DNA from: Aspidapion aeneum
Taxonomy: Eukaryota > Arthropoda > Insecta > Coleoptera > Brentidae
Assembly: GCA_963576565.1 (NCBI GenBank)
Contig: OY755045.1
Coordinates: 3,905,477-3,969,476, forward strand
DNA length: 64,000 bases
Direction of reading: 5' to 3'
Both the position numbers and the translations under genes were made by a program. Under the pieces are notes generated by a model, which did not search any database, was not told the origin of the DNA, and saw only the letters and a program-made list of their open reading frames with translations. This document shows, piece by piece, positions 1-10,503 of the stretch (its first letter is position 1; every line of letters starts with the position of its first letter).

Positions 1-56
1 TCCTTGCATTTTAAGTTTAATTATGTTACATTGGCCATAGTGCAGGGGCTTAAAGT

Positions 57-245
57 CAGTGGCGTAAGTAGAAAAAAGTTTCGGGGTGGGCCCGAGACAG
101 TTTTGGTGGGGGCCCGAGACCTCATGAGGCTGTATTTTATGCTATTTTATGTTTGTATTCATGAAATATGTGGAAAATATCCAAAAAAATCTTAGCTTCG
201 AGGGGGGCCCGGGCCCCCCAGGCCCCCCCCTTATATACGCCACTG
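57..245. mobile_element. hAT-type MITE, G/C-homopolymer-rich family
   Basis: The left end reads CAGTGGCGTA and the right end TACGCCACTG, so the terminal inverted repeats are perfect over 10 bp. The 8-bp sequence CTTAAAGT occurs directly on both sides (49-56 and 246-253), as expected for a hAT target-site duplication. The 189-bp interior is non-coding, with runs of G and C near the ends and a core containing tcatgaaatatgtggaaaat that recurs at 41386-41543 and 55101-55265. It depends on an outside transposase. The 4-195 reading frame runs through it and is not a gene. Confidence 0.88.
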
Positions 246-282
246 CTTAAAGTTATACACCATTAACGGTAAATCAATCAAG

Positions 283-480
283 TGCGGATTTTAAGGTGGT
301 CAAGTGGTAATTACCCCCCCTAGAAAAAAAATATATACTTTTTGTTAACAATTAAAGACAAACAGGAGAATTACCTTCCTAGTTTTTTGATGCCAATGAA
401 AGTTTTTTAACAATGAAAAAAAACTTTTTAACGGAGCATCGTATCAAGACACTGTTTTCGGAAGCTCGACATGGTTTTGT
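283..480. repeat. Fragments of dispersed repeats
   Basis: A stretch starting tgcggattttaaggtggtc and leading into ggtaattacccccc recurs in part at 13080-13120, 13385-13435, 30620-30650 and 50085-50145, always next to a C or G run. A second segment with the core cggagcatcgtatcaa recurs at about 7295-7380. No complete ends or duplications are visible for either, and nothing coding is seen up to 928. Confidence 0.45.
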
Positions 481-927
481 AATTTTAGAAGAAAAGTAAA
501 AAAAACACTTGAAAAATGCTTCAATCCTCCCAAAGAACTCATACAAAAACCTAGCTCTTTTGTTTTAGTACCGAATTATTAACAAATTTAAAAATGTATT
601 AAAGTTGGCATTTTAATAAAACTCCTCAGTACTCCGAAGTTAACAAAAAAATGGCATTTAACTCAAACTTTTGTTCAGGAAAAGTTTTCAATTTCGCAGG
701 TTAGTTTTCCTAACAAAGGACGTAATTTTCACATTGTCCATGCATGCGGTGCAAAAAACAAAACAGAAAATACTCACATTTTTATTATTTTTAAAATTGC
801 AAACTAAAGCAATGTTTATTATTAATAATAGTTATTTACTTAACAAGTGCGGAAAATAATACTTTACCGCACGCGACGGCAGCCGTCAAGGGTGGTAAAG
901 ACACTTTCCGCATATGTTAGGTACAAT

Positions 928-1071
928 ATTTTTAGCTCACACATATACTATACTATAGTAGTGTGAGCTATGGTGATCCTAATTTTTTCGAGAAAAAAAA
1001 AGTTGCTCCGATTTCAAAAATTTTTATATATCTTTGCGTTTCAGATGATTTTGAAACTTTTTTGTTGCGCC

Positions 1072-1105
<34 letters not shown>

Positions 1106-1106
1106 A

Positions 1107-1149
<43 letters not shown>

Positions 1150-1714
1150 GTGTCTGTATGTCTGTCTGTAACGACCAACGCGCATAACTCAAAAACCGCT
1201 TGGCCGATTTTAATGAAATTTGGTACCTGGGCTGGGTCTTGGGTCGAGATGGTCCCATTTAAAAATGAACAAAATCCACCGAACACAAACCAAATAAAAG
1301 GGTGGGGATAGATTTCAAAAATTAGAGTTTATGTGAAAATATGGCGTGTGTGATATCAAACGAAAGGTAATTGAGTCTGGAGTTAAACAAAATACATTTT
1401 AATTTATTTAAAAAAAAAGGGTGGGGGTATATTTCAAAAATTAGAGTTTAAGTGAAAATATGGCGTGTGTGATATCAAACGAAAGGTAATTAAGTCCGGA
1501 GTTCAACAAAATACATTTTAGTTTTTGTTTTTTTTAAGGGTGGGGGTGGATTTCAAAAATTTGAGTTTAAGTCAAACCATGGCTTGTGTGGTATCAAACA
1601 AAAGGTAATTTAGTGTGGAGTTGAATAAAATATATTTCAGTTTTTAGTTATATTAGCTCACATAACTATAGTACCTAGTGTGAGCTTAGGGGCCCATATA
1701 TTGGCAGAGTATTT
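928..1714 (+). mobile_element. Helentron/DINE-1-like non-autonomous element, copy A
   Basis: The left end has a hairpin formed by tagctcacac and gtgtgagcta. Next come a (TCTG)n tract (about 1070-1170), a conserved block (cataactcaaaaaccgcttgg), three imperfect direct repeats of about 120 bp beginning gggtggggg, and a right hairpin (tagctcacat / gtgtgagctta) before a shared end atatattggcagagtattt. This layout of end hairpin, GTCY-type microsatellite, internal tandem repeats and terminal hairpin is known from DINE-1 and other Helentron-associated elements. Copies B (10504-11425) and C (36616-37080, minus) share the right end almost exactly. Reading frames across the microsatellite are artefacts. 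Confidence 0.72.
1070..1170. repeat. (TCTG)n microsatellite
   Basis: About 25 tetranucleotide units with a few point variants (tgta, tgtg) lie inside Helentron-like copy A. Copy B has only about six units at the same internal position, so the tract length varies between copies of one element. Confidence 0.95.
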
Positions 1715-2397
1715 ATACGACTGTCCTGTAAAAGGGGGTTTTGCGCACGGAGAACACGATCTGAAAATGGCATTTTGCGCATGCTGTGTGCAAAACGTTT
1801 TGCACACGTTTATGTCATTTTTGCGCACGCCTATGTCATTTCTGCATACGGGTCTCCCGTCATTGTGATTTTTGTTGTTGTCACCCATCAATATAAGTTG
1901 GCTTAGTTCCGTAGCAACCGTCACTGCTCGTATGTTTTGTTGATTAGATACGTCAAAAAATTGTTGAATTTTTAAAGTTTTGTTGTAAAAATGTCGGAAA
2001 TAAAAACAAGTTAAATTAAAATTTGATTTTTCTTTCTTTATTAGCAGTCGTCTAAAAAATATTGTAAAAAACTCGTTTGAAAACCTCTTTGCACACTCCC
2101 TCGACTTGTACCAAACTGTCTCGATCGTGTGCAAAGAGTCGTTTTCAAACCTTGTTGTTTAAATAACTATAAATTAATAAATTTTTAGAAAAAATAGTGT
2201 TGGAAATTATAAACAAAGGTAGGTACATAAAGTTTAAGCGAATAGTTGTTTATCATTATTTTTCCCCAAATATATATGTATATTAAGAGCTTTAGTTTAT
2301 ATAATATTTGCAAAAAATAATGTCTCCGTGTACTATTGCCTCGTTTTTTATGGCCTTCGTAAAAATCAGGATATAATAAACATCTTTAGGAACTGTT
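1715..2397. other. No supported gene; TGCGCA/GCACAC-rich AT-rich DNA
   Basis: A loose set of short motifs built on ttttgcgcacg and tgcacacg occurs at about 1735-1850. It resembles the gcgcacacgg-type repeats inside the MITE at 29767-30656. A 158-codon minus-strand frame (1658-2134) has no recognisable domain and overlaps the end of the preceding element, so I do not call it a gene. Confidence 0.5.
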
Positions 2398-2548
2398 CTT
2401 AAATTATGTAACGTTCTAGGGGGGCAGGGGGGGGGGGTTTGGCCTTGCGTTACACTCAATGTTTTTTTAATGTGTTTTTTCTTGAAAATGGGCTACGAGG
2501 GGGGAGGGGGAGGTCAAAAATCCTGAATTTTGCGTTACGTAATTTAAG
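2398..2548. mobile_element. Small TIR element (MITE), G-rich interior
   Basis: CTTAAATTATGTAACG at 2398-2413 is mirrored by its near-exact inverse CGTTACGTAATTTAAG at 2533-2548 (one mismatch). The interior is 120 bp with two long G runs. No target duplication beyond the palindromic ends is clear. Confidence 0.65.
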
Positions 2549-2582
2549 GACGTTTCCTTAAGGTTGTTAGATAGACCTTATA

Positions 2583-2963
2583 CAGTGTGTCCCAACGAAA
2601 ACGAAACAGAGGCGTTTTTGGGTATTTAGAATATTTTTTCGAAAAATTCCTCGGACACGTCGATTTAGTTTTTAAAGGGGACACTTTTTGGCTATCTTGA
2701 AATTTTTGTAGCACGAACCCCCTTCGAGGGGTATACTTTACCCCTATATTTTGAATAGGGAAAGTGGGTCTAGTGATACCTTGTTTTGAAGCTTTCTTGA
2801 ATATCTTTACAACCGTGTAAAAATTTCGAAAATCCATCGATTAGTTTTTGAGATATTTGCCTTCAAACTTTCAAATTTAACATGGACTGATAAAATAAAA
2901 ATTTAATTAGAAATTTATTATTTTTATTTTACGCCTCTGTTTCGTTTTCGTTGGGACACACTG
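2583..2963. mobile_element. Mariner-type MITE with about 33-bp perfect TIRs
   Basis: The ends begin CAGTGTGTCCCAACGAAAAC and match in inverted orientation with no mismatch for about 33 bp (2583-2615 and 2931-2963). TA dinucleotides flank both ends (2581-2582 and 2964-2965), as for Tc1/mariner target sites. The 381-bp element is non-coding; the 97-codon frame at 2544-2837 crosses its boundary. Perfect TIRs suggest recent mobility. Confidence 0.88.
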
Positions 2964-3030
2964 TATAATTTTATTCCTTAAAGTTTATAAAGTTCTGTGA
3001 TTAAATAACAATTGCAGTCTGTTTATCGCC

Positions 3031-3418
3031 AAACGGCAAAAACGTTCTTTTCTTGAATAAATTGTTTTTCCTTAAAATAATTTGTTTTGAATTAAAGTAT
3101 TTCTTTTTAGTTTAACGCAGCGTTTAATCTTGAAATGAGACTGTATTTTTCTTTTTTAATTGATTGGTTTCGGTATACTCCATTTTGTAACAAAGCAAAT
3201 TGTCTTCATATAAGTTTTATTTCGCTTCCAGGAAAAACGGTGCATTAGATTAATTCAGTTCCAATTTATAATAAAACAATTTCTGTTTCCTATTTAAATA
3301 AAGAGGCAATACATTTTTTGTGCTATATCAAGAAAATATTCTCTTGGTGAATAGGAAAGCACAAATTATTTTACTTTAAATCAATTTGCATTGAACTAAG
3401 ACAACTTCTTTTACCGTG
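3031..3418. mobile_element. TIR element related to 26979-27482
   Basis: The left end aaacggcaaaaacgttcttt and the right end gacaacttcttttaccgtg are diverged inverted matches. The AT-rich interior and the motif ttgcattga near the right end recur in the element at 26979-27482. The target duplication is not resolved. Confidence 0.45.
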
Positions 3419-3954
3419 TAGGTTTGTTTCTCTAGGACTAAATAACATCTGCTTATTTTAATAAAATACGAAGTTGCCGGACTTTAATTGTCCCGATACA
3501 CCCATGGCGGGACACTGACTTCAGGTCTAAATACGGGACAGTCCCGAAAATAACTGTCTGGGTCCCCTGAGAATTAAGTTAATTTTAACAGTAATACCAA
3601 AATGAACTGAGTCGACCGGTCGCCTTCAATGATTTGTTCTTTTATTTTAGTTAGTGCATTAGTGCAATTTGATTTTTTCCTTTTGCCTACGTACATACAC
3701 ACTGTTCTATTTAAAAAATAAAACATTTAATTCATAAAAAGGATAAAATTTCATGACTCCGGAAAGACCTAACAGAAAAAATTACAAAATACAGGATGTT
3801 CAATTAAAAAAAAAAATGTTTTTTGAAGAACTTAAAAACGCAATGCTCGATTGTTTTTTTGATTTGACCATCTTAAAGAGCGGCAAAATTTCTACAAATT
3901 TGCCAATTTAAGCTTTTTTCTATCTTTAATAATAACAAAATTAACAATTAAAAC

Positions 3955-4560
3955 TGTTTGGTTTTCACTATCTCCAACGTCGATCACAAGGATACGAATG
4001 ATCCCCGTTTGGAACACGTCCTGACAATCAGGAACAAGTGATCCATATCAATCCACGACCGGACCGGTTTCGACCTTTTGGGCCATCCTTAGGTGAATGT
4101 AGGCGATAGCTCCGTGTAGAGCATAAGTTTTGTGAAACCAGCAGAAACAACTACTCCGAGGAAAAATACCCCTACCGGCATTAAATTATACTGATGGCTT
4201 AATGCTTTCGTTGGGAACTTGTTAAAACGGTTTGGTTTTCACTATCTCCAACGTCGATCAGAAGGATACGAATGATCCCCGTCTGGAGCACGTCCTGACA
4301 ATCGCTATCGCTACATTCACCTGAGGATGGCCCAAAAGGTCGAAACCGATCCGGTCGTGGATTGGCATGGATCACTTGTTCCTGATTGTCAGGACGTGTT
4401 CCAGACGGGGATCATTGGTATCCTTGTGATCGACGTTGGAGATAGTGAAAACCAAACAGTCTTGACAAGTTCCCAACGAAAGCATCAAGCCATCACAATA
4501 ATTCAATGACGGTAGGGGTATTTTCCCTCGGAGTAGTTGTTTCTGTTGGTTTCACAAAAG
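3955..4560. repeat. Compound inverted satellite-like block
   Basis: Three modules are recognisable. Module a starts tttggttttcactatctcc and occurs forward at 3957-4029 and 4232-4304 and inverted at 4385-4460. Module b contains gaccttttgggccatcct and occurs forward at 4030-4104 and inverted at 4309-4385. Module c contains caactactccgagg and occurs forward at 4134-4230 and inverted at 4461-4555. The block is therefore part of a tandem unit c-a-b followed by its inverted copy, with the turning point near 4305. The reading frame at 4327-4509 is part of the inverted copy and not a gene. Confidence 0.75.
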
Positions 4561-5040
4561 TTAACAAAGGTGGACACTTAACTTGCAACACCTTGTGTAT
4601 ATGCCAGAACGAAAATATCTGTTGCTACCTATTTTTCTTGTTATTTGACCTACCATCATAAGGTTCGTAAGATTTTTCAAAATAAAATTTTCAATAGTGC
4701 AAAATTTTACTGCGTGATCCTGGTATATTATTTATTGTACCTTTTGGTGTTTTGTGGGTACCTTATAGGTGGTTTCAAGGTAGGTAGGCATTTCAGCCCT
4801 GTAAACTTCATGTCTTAGTTATATTTTATTAAATTATAAAAAGATTAATTATGTTTTTAAATGAAAATTCGTATTAAAGACTTTCTAGATTCTAGAGCAA
4901 TAGGGTGTTTGACAGTAGTAAAAAATAAATATATATTAATTTTTAGATATCTCTTTAGGTCTTGGGAATGCTAAAAACAAACTTTTTTGTTTAATTTTTT
5001 CTCAAATTCATAGTTCTTTTAATTAAATAAATTCATTGAA
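4561..5040. other. AT-rich DNA, nothing recognised
   Basis: I see no coding frame, tandem repeat or inverted repeat of note. Confidence 0.5.
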
Positions 5041-5078
5041 TTAAAACAATTAGCCACGTGATTCAAAACAGGCGGTCT

Positions 5079-5103
5079 ACCAATCAGCTGCGAGTGACGT
5101 CAC
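5079..5103 (+). promoter_or_regulatory. CCAAT box plus palindromic CRE, promoter-like
   Basis: A CCAAT pentamer (5080-5084) lies 10 bp before a perfect palindromic cAMP-response-type octamer TGACGTCA (5095-5102), with a CACGTG E-box at about 5055. The cluster sits about 140 bp upstream of the ATG at 5241. CCAAT and CRE elements are known proximal promoter motifs in animals; activity here is inference. Confidence 0.4.
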
Positions 5104-5240
5104 AAAACAGTAAACGCCTCGAACGAACCTATTTTCTGTGTTATTTTCTAATGGATGGTAATGTTTGCTTTGGTTTAAAGTGCGAATTATCGTCGTAAAT
5201 TAGATTTCATTTTGTGTTTTGATTGTAAAAGACATTTTCA

Positions 5241-5465
5241 ATGGAAAACGGATTCTCCAAAGCCGATAGCTCCAAGTTGCCAATGCTGAATTCCTTTATG
5301 GTGGCAGGCTTCTTTGCCAACAACAGTGATTGTTGTTCTGCGGAATTTAAAAACGTTATTTCTTGGGCAAAACTCCTGGTTTCATTTTTATTTAAGTTAC
5401 TGAACCCATTAAATGGTACTCCATATAGTTTTCCATATCATTGGGCAACTGTAATAATAAATTAA
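5241..5465 (+). pseudogene. Possible truncated N-terminal fragment of a repetitive insect protein
   Basis: The 74-codon frame starts MENGFSKADSSKLPMLNSFM and continues through FFANNSDCCSAEFKNV. From memory this resembles the N-terminus of a multi-copy insect family that normally continues into a SWIM-type zinc-binding region; that continuation is missing, and after KNV the sequence becomes a hydrophobic tail ending in a stop. It lies behind the CCAAT/CRE block, so a 5' exon or a captured promoter with first exon is possible. Alternatives are a chance ORF or a processed copy broken by insertion. Family recall is uncertain and could not be checked. Confidence 0.28.
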
Positions 5466-5935
5466 TTAACAGAAAAAAAAATCATGTAATAAACCGAGGG
5501 GGTACATGCTGGACTGGAACTATGGGTTTAAAAATTTATTAGCCTTCTTTGACAAATAAATAGGTTGTTTACTGAGAATACTGGATATTTAACTTTGCCA
5601 TTGTATTTAACGACCCTTTTTTGCTGTTCCTATAGCTTTTTCTTGACTCATTTTATATTATAATTTTAATAAAATATTTTGATAAACATATCTTGGTTTA
5701 TCCTTGATAATGTGTCTGTCTAACATTATATGCATTTGGATATGTGTACTAGAATAAAAGCAATTTTCTTGGATTTAATTCAGTTATAAATTTCACTGGA
5801 TTTAACGACATCCTGCTAAGTGAATTTAGTTCTGGCGAGATCCATTGTCTTCCGCAGATGTTCCCTTGTTGCGGTTTCAGAGATTTATTTTCAGACTTCT
5901 TTTTTCTTAAACCGGTGCATTTTTAGTCATATACC

Positions 5936-6217
5936 AATGAGTATATGACCCATATAGATTGGCAACCGGCGAGCCTTGCAACACTGAAGGGCAGATGGCG
6001 CTGAAATAAATTCGTTCAGTACGAAATATTTAAAGACAACTACTGTGATCTAATGGCATCTGTATGATAGGCATGAACCTCGGAACTCGCACATGAAACT
6101 AAATCGTATTAGTAGTCCCTGAATATTGCGTACTAGACATATTTATTTCAGCGCCATCTACCCCTCAATGTTGCAAAGCTTGCCAGTTGCCACTCTATAT
6201 GCCTCATATGCTCATTG
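5936..6217. mobile_element. Foldback MITE with 8-bp target duplication
   Basis: The left arm begins aatgagtatatgacccatat and the right arm is its inverse (ending atgctcattg), giving arms of about 75 bp that contain cagatggcgctgaaataa and its complement. CATATACC flanks both ends (5928-5935 and 6218-6225). The 282-bp element is non-coding. A related, larger and rearranged copy is at 33385-34205. Confidence 0.8.
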
Positions 6218-6225
6218 CATATACC

Positions 6226-7119
6226 TACTAATAGCTGAGAGCCTAAGAAGAAATTTAGGGTCTTGTCTGCATTTTCGCGTACTGTGATGAAATTTGTCAC
6301 AGAGGTAGAGTTTTTAAATTTTAATATATAAACTTACTTAGCCGACCTTTTAGTTTTGATAATAACGATGTTTGCAATATTATCGACTTTAATTTGAATA
6401 CCCTGTATGTTTTAAAGTTTCTAAAAATGTGAATTTTTTGAATATATTACTAAATTTCTTCAAATTTCTCGTTAGTTTTAGTGAAGGTTCAAAAATTTAA
6501 TGTATTAGTACACTTAAGTGGTGCCAATAAAAAAAATATACTAAAAAATGTATATATAGACCAAAGAAACACCCTGTATTTTCTTACGATTAAAAAACTA
6601 AGTAAAACGGTATACACTACATTAAAAAGACGTTTTTCTATATATAACAAATGGTAAAGTTGGTGTCTTAAACTGTGTAACCGGTATGAACAAAAGTTTG
6701 AGACTACTACTTTTTATATGATTTTTTTAATATCACCTTGTGTCGTCCAGCATATTACGCAAACTTAAATTTTTCTATTATAGCCTGTAGAAAGCTGACA
6801 AATTGTGCCAAGTTTTATTGCAAAATTTTAATTAACGCTTTAGCTTCAATAAATAATGTAAAAAACAGTAAAAAAGCTTGACTCATATTATTATTGTGCT
6901 GACTTTGATACTTGAATATAGATTTGTAAGGTCGCCGTAAAAAACACTGTTGTAAACGAAAATAAAAAGTTTTATTTTTTAAAATTGTTTACCCATTTTT
7001 GGAGGAAGCTTTGACAGCCTGTATCTTCTCAACTTGTTATATTATCCAAAAAAATATACACTACATTTTTACCTTCCTAGTTATATTATATGTTATTTGG
7101 GTGTATTTTGACCTTAGCA
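6226..7119. other. AT-rich DNA with solitary mariner-like end motifs
   Basis: Two accctgta motifs in the same orientation (about 6400 and 6573) look like isolated mariner MITE ends, but no inverted partner is visible. No gene is supported. Confidence 0.4.
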
Positions 7120-7380
7120 ATATCGTCGTGATGTCTGTCCGTGTGTGTTTAGATGTGTGTGTATATTATTTTTGTCCGTAACACGATAACTTCCAAACTG
7201 CTGAACCGATGTTCATAAAATTTTCATGTAAAATAGTGTTCGACACTCTAACGAGCTGATTAGATTTTGGTCAAAGTACATTAATGCTACAGTTTTTTGA
7301 CAATTAAAAATTAAAAAGATGTTAACTTGTTAACGGAACATCGTATCAATACACTGTTTCCGGAATATAGTAGACTATAT
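7120..7380 (+). mobile_element. Degenerate DINE-1/Helentron-like fragment
   Basis: A decayed tgtctgtccgtgtgtg tract is followed by gataacttccaaactgctgaaccgat, the same order of features as in the element at 928-1714. The distal part shares acggaacatcgtatcaa with 420-480. Ends are not identifiable. The frame at 6999-7181 runs through the microsatellite. Confidence 0.45.
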
Positions 7381-7901
7381 TTTGCTCAATAAATCACGTT
7401 ATAACTAAAAACTTCATAGGAGCTTTAGCTTCTGAGATATTTACAATAAACTGTTTTCAAGGCTTATATATTATCATGGCAAATTTTATTTTTTACTAAA
7501 ACCCTTTAGATAGATAGAACCTTATTTCTACAAATACCATATACTAAAAATAGCCATTTATAAAAATGCATGTTTTTTGCGTCAAATAACTTGTAATTAT
7601 AGTATGTATAAGTACTACACATAGACGCCCGCAAAATTCAAACAAATAAACTTTTTCGAAAAAAAAAAGTTAAAAATAAGATTAATCGAGGTTTTTTGTG
7701 TACTTTCTGCGCCGCGAAGTCTGCTAAAATAATAAACGATAGCCGAGTATAAATCAGGAAATTTCGTAATTTATTTTTATTACAAGTGCTGAAAATTAAT
7801 ATATGACTTTTTGATATTGCCTATAGGTAAATATTCTACAGGGTTACTCGAAAATTGTTGCTCAGAGCGATATCTACCAAAATATAACTAATGATGTAAA
7901 G

Positions 7902-7971
7902 GGGGCATGGCAAAAAGGGCCTACTCTGGCCTACTTGTCAGACCTGCGGGTCAACCCCCCCACTACTACTA
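7902..7971 (+). mobile_element. 5'-truncated non-LTR retrotransposon tail with (ACT)n
   Basis: About 70 bp containing ggcaaaaagggcctactctg and ending in four ACT units matches the 3' end of the RNase H-bearing element at 61465-61952. AATGATGTAAAG is duplicated on both sides (7890-7901 and 7974-7985), the mark of target-primed reverse transcription. It has landed in another retrotransposon remnant: the downstream gttctgacgtaaacgtacaa matches 42940-42960. Confidence 0.8.
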
Positions 7972-8058
7972 CTAATGATGTAAAGTGTTCTGACGTAAAC
8001 GTACAATAGCTGGACATTCGCACAGTACATGTCTGACTGTTTCGTCGTGTTCCATACA

Positions 8059-8729
8059 AGTCTACCAAGTCCACTTTCAATCCCTGACTTCGCATGCGCA
8101 GATCTACCAATATTATTTACCTCATGTATTAGAATAGATGAATACAGGGTGATTTTCACTTGAATGATTCTAACCACATGAAAATAGAAAGTTTCAAAAA
8201 TCTAACCTAACAAAACCTAATCAAATCTAACCGAACCGAACCAAAGGAAACTAAACCAATAATTTTTTTCAAAAAAAAAACTTTCCTGACTTCCTGCCCG
8301 GGATCCTAGAGGATGTGAATCCGAACTGAACCAAACCGAACCTAACTAAACTGAACCAAACCTAACCTAACCAAACTAAACTACAACACGTACTGCTAAT
8401 TAGGTTTAGTTGGGTAGGGTTAGGTTTGGATAGGTTCGGTTCGGTATGGTCCGGTTCGGATTCACATCTTCTAGGATCCCGGGTAGGAAGTCAGGAAAGT
8501 CTTTTTTTTGAAAAAAAAATATTGGTTTAGTTTGCTTTGGTTCGGTTCGGTTAGATCTGATTAGGTTTCGTTAGGTTAGGTTTTTGCAACTTTCTATTTT
8601 CATGTGGTTAGAATCATTCAAGTGAAAATCACCCTGTACATCTATTCTAATACATGAGGTAAATAATATTGGTAGATCTACGCATGCGAAGCCAGGGATT
8701 GGAAGTGGACTTGGTAGGGCTAGCGTCTT
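8059..8729. mobile_element. Near-complete palindromic foldback element with CCTAA-like arms
   Basis: The segment reads as an inverted repeat with arms of about 300 bp around a short spacer near 8385-8400. The arms share ctaccaagtccactt at the tips, cgcatgcg, gatcccggg-type motifs and long degenerate runs of aaccgaacc/aacctaacc. GTGTTCCATACA lies on both sides (8047-8058 and 8730-8741) and splits the retrotransposon fragment that continues at 8742. The last few bases outside the arms do not pair, so the exact element tips are uncertain. Confidence 0.75.
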
Positions 8730-8741
8730 GTGTTCCATACA

Positions 8742-9345
8742 GAGTCTACATTCGGTCTCTTCTGTTAGTCCCATTTGGTGCATGGGTACTCTTAGTCAAC
8801 AGTGACCCGTAAAAAGACCAGTCATTATGCGTATCTCCTGTTTGGTAAGTCCAATGATATTCCTGGCTCCCTTTCTACAAGGTCCTTTAATGAACTCTTT
8901 AGAGTGAGCCAGTTCTGGTATATTTATCCACTATTGTTGAAAGCTATTCTCCAACCATTTGAAAATGGTTGATTTGGCAGCATTGTGTATGATATCCCCA
9001 GGGCTGGTTCAGGACCGAAAAATTAGGCAGATGGCGCTTCTCTCGCTGCTTGGTATGCAGCCTTATTTCTCTCGTGCCCAGAATAAAGTATATGCATATA
9101 AATGACACAATGTTACCGCTACCAAGCGCATTCAGCGAATCCTAGCAGCTCCTGACGGTTCTCAATGAGACCGTATAGGAATCAAGTGCTCTTAAATCAG
9201 CTTGACTGTTGGAGAAGATTTTTATTGTCCTGTTGATTGTGGTCAGTAATCCACCGGGCACACAGTTCAATGCCTGAAATATTGTAGCCAATTGGCCGAG
9301 AATATTTTTAATCTCGACTTTCTTTTGAATACTAACAACTCCAGA
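8742..9345 (-). pseudogene. Broken RNase H and C-terminal part of a non-LTR retrotransposon ORF2
   Basis: In translation on the minus strand, disrupted by stops and frameshifts, I can read IKIFSNSQADLRALDSYTV and a DSLNALG segment typical of the RNase H domain of I/R1/Loa-type elements, followed by GPEPALGI and KGPCRN/LTGLFTG-like residues. A CR.C zinc-type motif is visible near 8750 and matches the element at 42745-43253 closely. The expected catalytic D of FSDSQ is N here, and stop codons interrupt the domain, so it is dead. The coding strand runs toward lower coordinates and is cut by the palindrome at 8059-8729. Confidence 0.7.
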
Positions 9346-10283
9346 TCCAACAATATGCCAAAAGCTATCGTTCTTAGAAAAATTGGTACAGTTCTTTTAC
9401 CAGTCCTCCCTCTCCGGGAAGATAATGTTGTATAGCTTTCTGCTGTATACCGTGTTGGGCACTACGTCGGATATCATTCCTAAGATAGTTTTTTGTGTGT
9501 TTATCAATAGATTGTAATTATTTAAGATTTCTGGAAACCAATATTTTTCAAATTTCTTTTAAGTAAGATATTTTATGTGTTGGGTATCTATATCTTATAA
9601 AGATTGTAAGAGGATATAAATAAGATATTAACAAGGCTCTCTAATACGTTTTGTGCCACCTGGAATAGGAAGTTGATTATGCAAAATACTATATATTGTT
9701 TATTGTGGACTAAACATGACTAATTTATCCTATTTTTAACCACAATTGGTCCATAAATCGATCTTTATTACAACATAAAATTAAATTTCGGACATTTAAC
9801 TACGAATTGATTCTAAAAATAATATCGAAAATCTAATTTTCCGATCAAATGATTTCTCTTTATGCTGAAACAATTGCAATGATGCAAAATAAATTTTGTA
9901 AATTTTGAAAAATTTAATGATGCTTTAAAGCACATTTATTTAAAAAAAAAAAATGTGGATAGCGGGTGCAGTAATTTGGTTTTTCTGGAATTTTGTTGCG
10001 TGTCGTTTTCGACGTATTCCTTTATAGGGATGGTGTTGAAAAATATTTCATTAAAATTCCATGAATGTTTGTAGTGCAGTGCCCTTTTGAAAATACCGGG
10101 AAAAAACCGCAGTATTCCCACAATAGCCCAGGTTATTCACAAATTCGAGAAATCAGCTGAATTATACAAGATCGTAACCTGTATTATAGTACACAGTACA
10201 CCGGTCTATTTTTCAAACGATTTTGTTTAACTTCGCACTTTCCGTAAACCAATTTGGGGGGTAGAGGGTAACCACCCTGTATA

Positions 10284-10314
<31 letters not shown>

Positions 10315-10503
10315 TTTAAGTTAAACGATTTTATTAGAAAATTAAATTAAAAAGTAAAACATAATTTGGCATATTTCTGTTTATTACAGTCTAGATTTAA
10401 CAATAGCGTTAATGGGCATCTTATGTATTTTTAATTAAAAATACTCATTAAATGGAGATGTATTATGGGGCCACGATTTTATATAGAATTTAAAATTAAT
10501 GGG
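9346..10503. other. AT-rich DNA with a diverged dispersed repeat
   Basis: The stretch 9950-10130, with gggatggtgttgaaaaatat and gaaaata, is a diverged copy of the element at 43980-44565 and 50985-51585. An (AT)n tract lies at about 10276-10308. No gene is supported. Confidence 0.45.

Noticed and set aside
963..1311. Cys/Val/Ser-rich and Thr/Asp/Gln-rich frames
   Set aside because: They read through the (TCTG)n tract of a Helentron-like element.
1658..2134. 158-codon minus-strand frame as a gene
   Set aside because: No domain, no promoter or splice context, and it overlaps the end of a repeat.
8200..8600. Interstitial telomere
   Set aside because: The CCTAA-like units are too irregular and occur as two inverted arms inside a bounded insert; better described as a foldback element.
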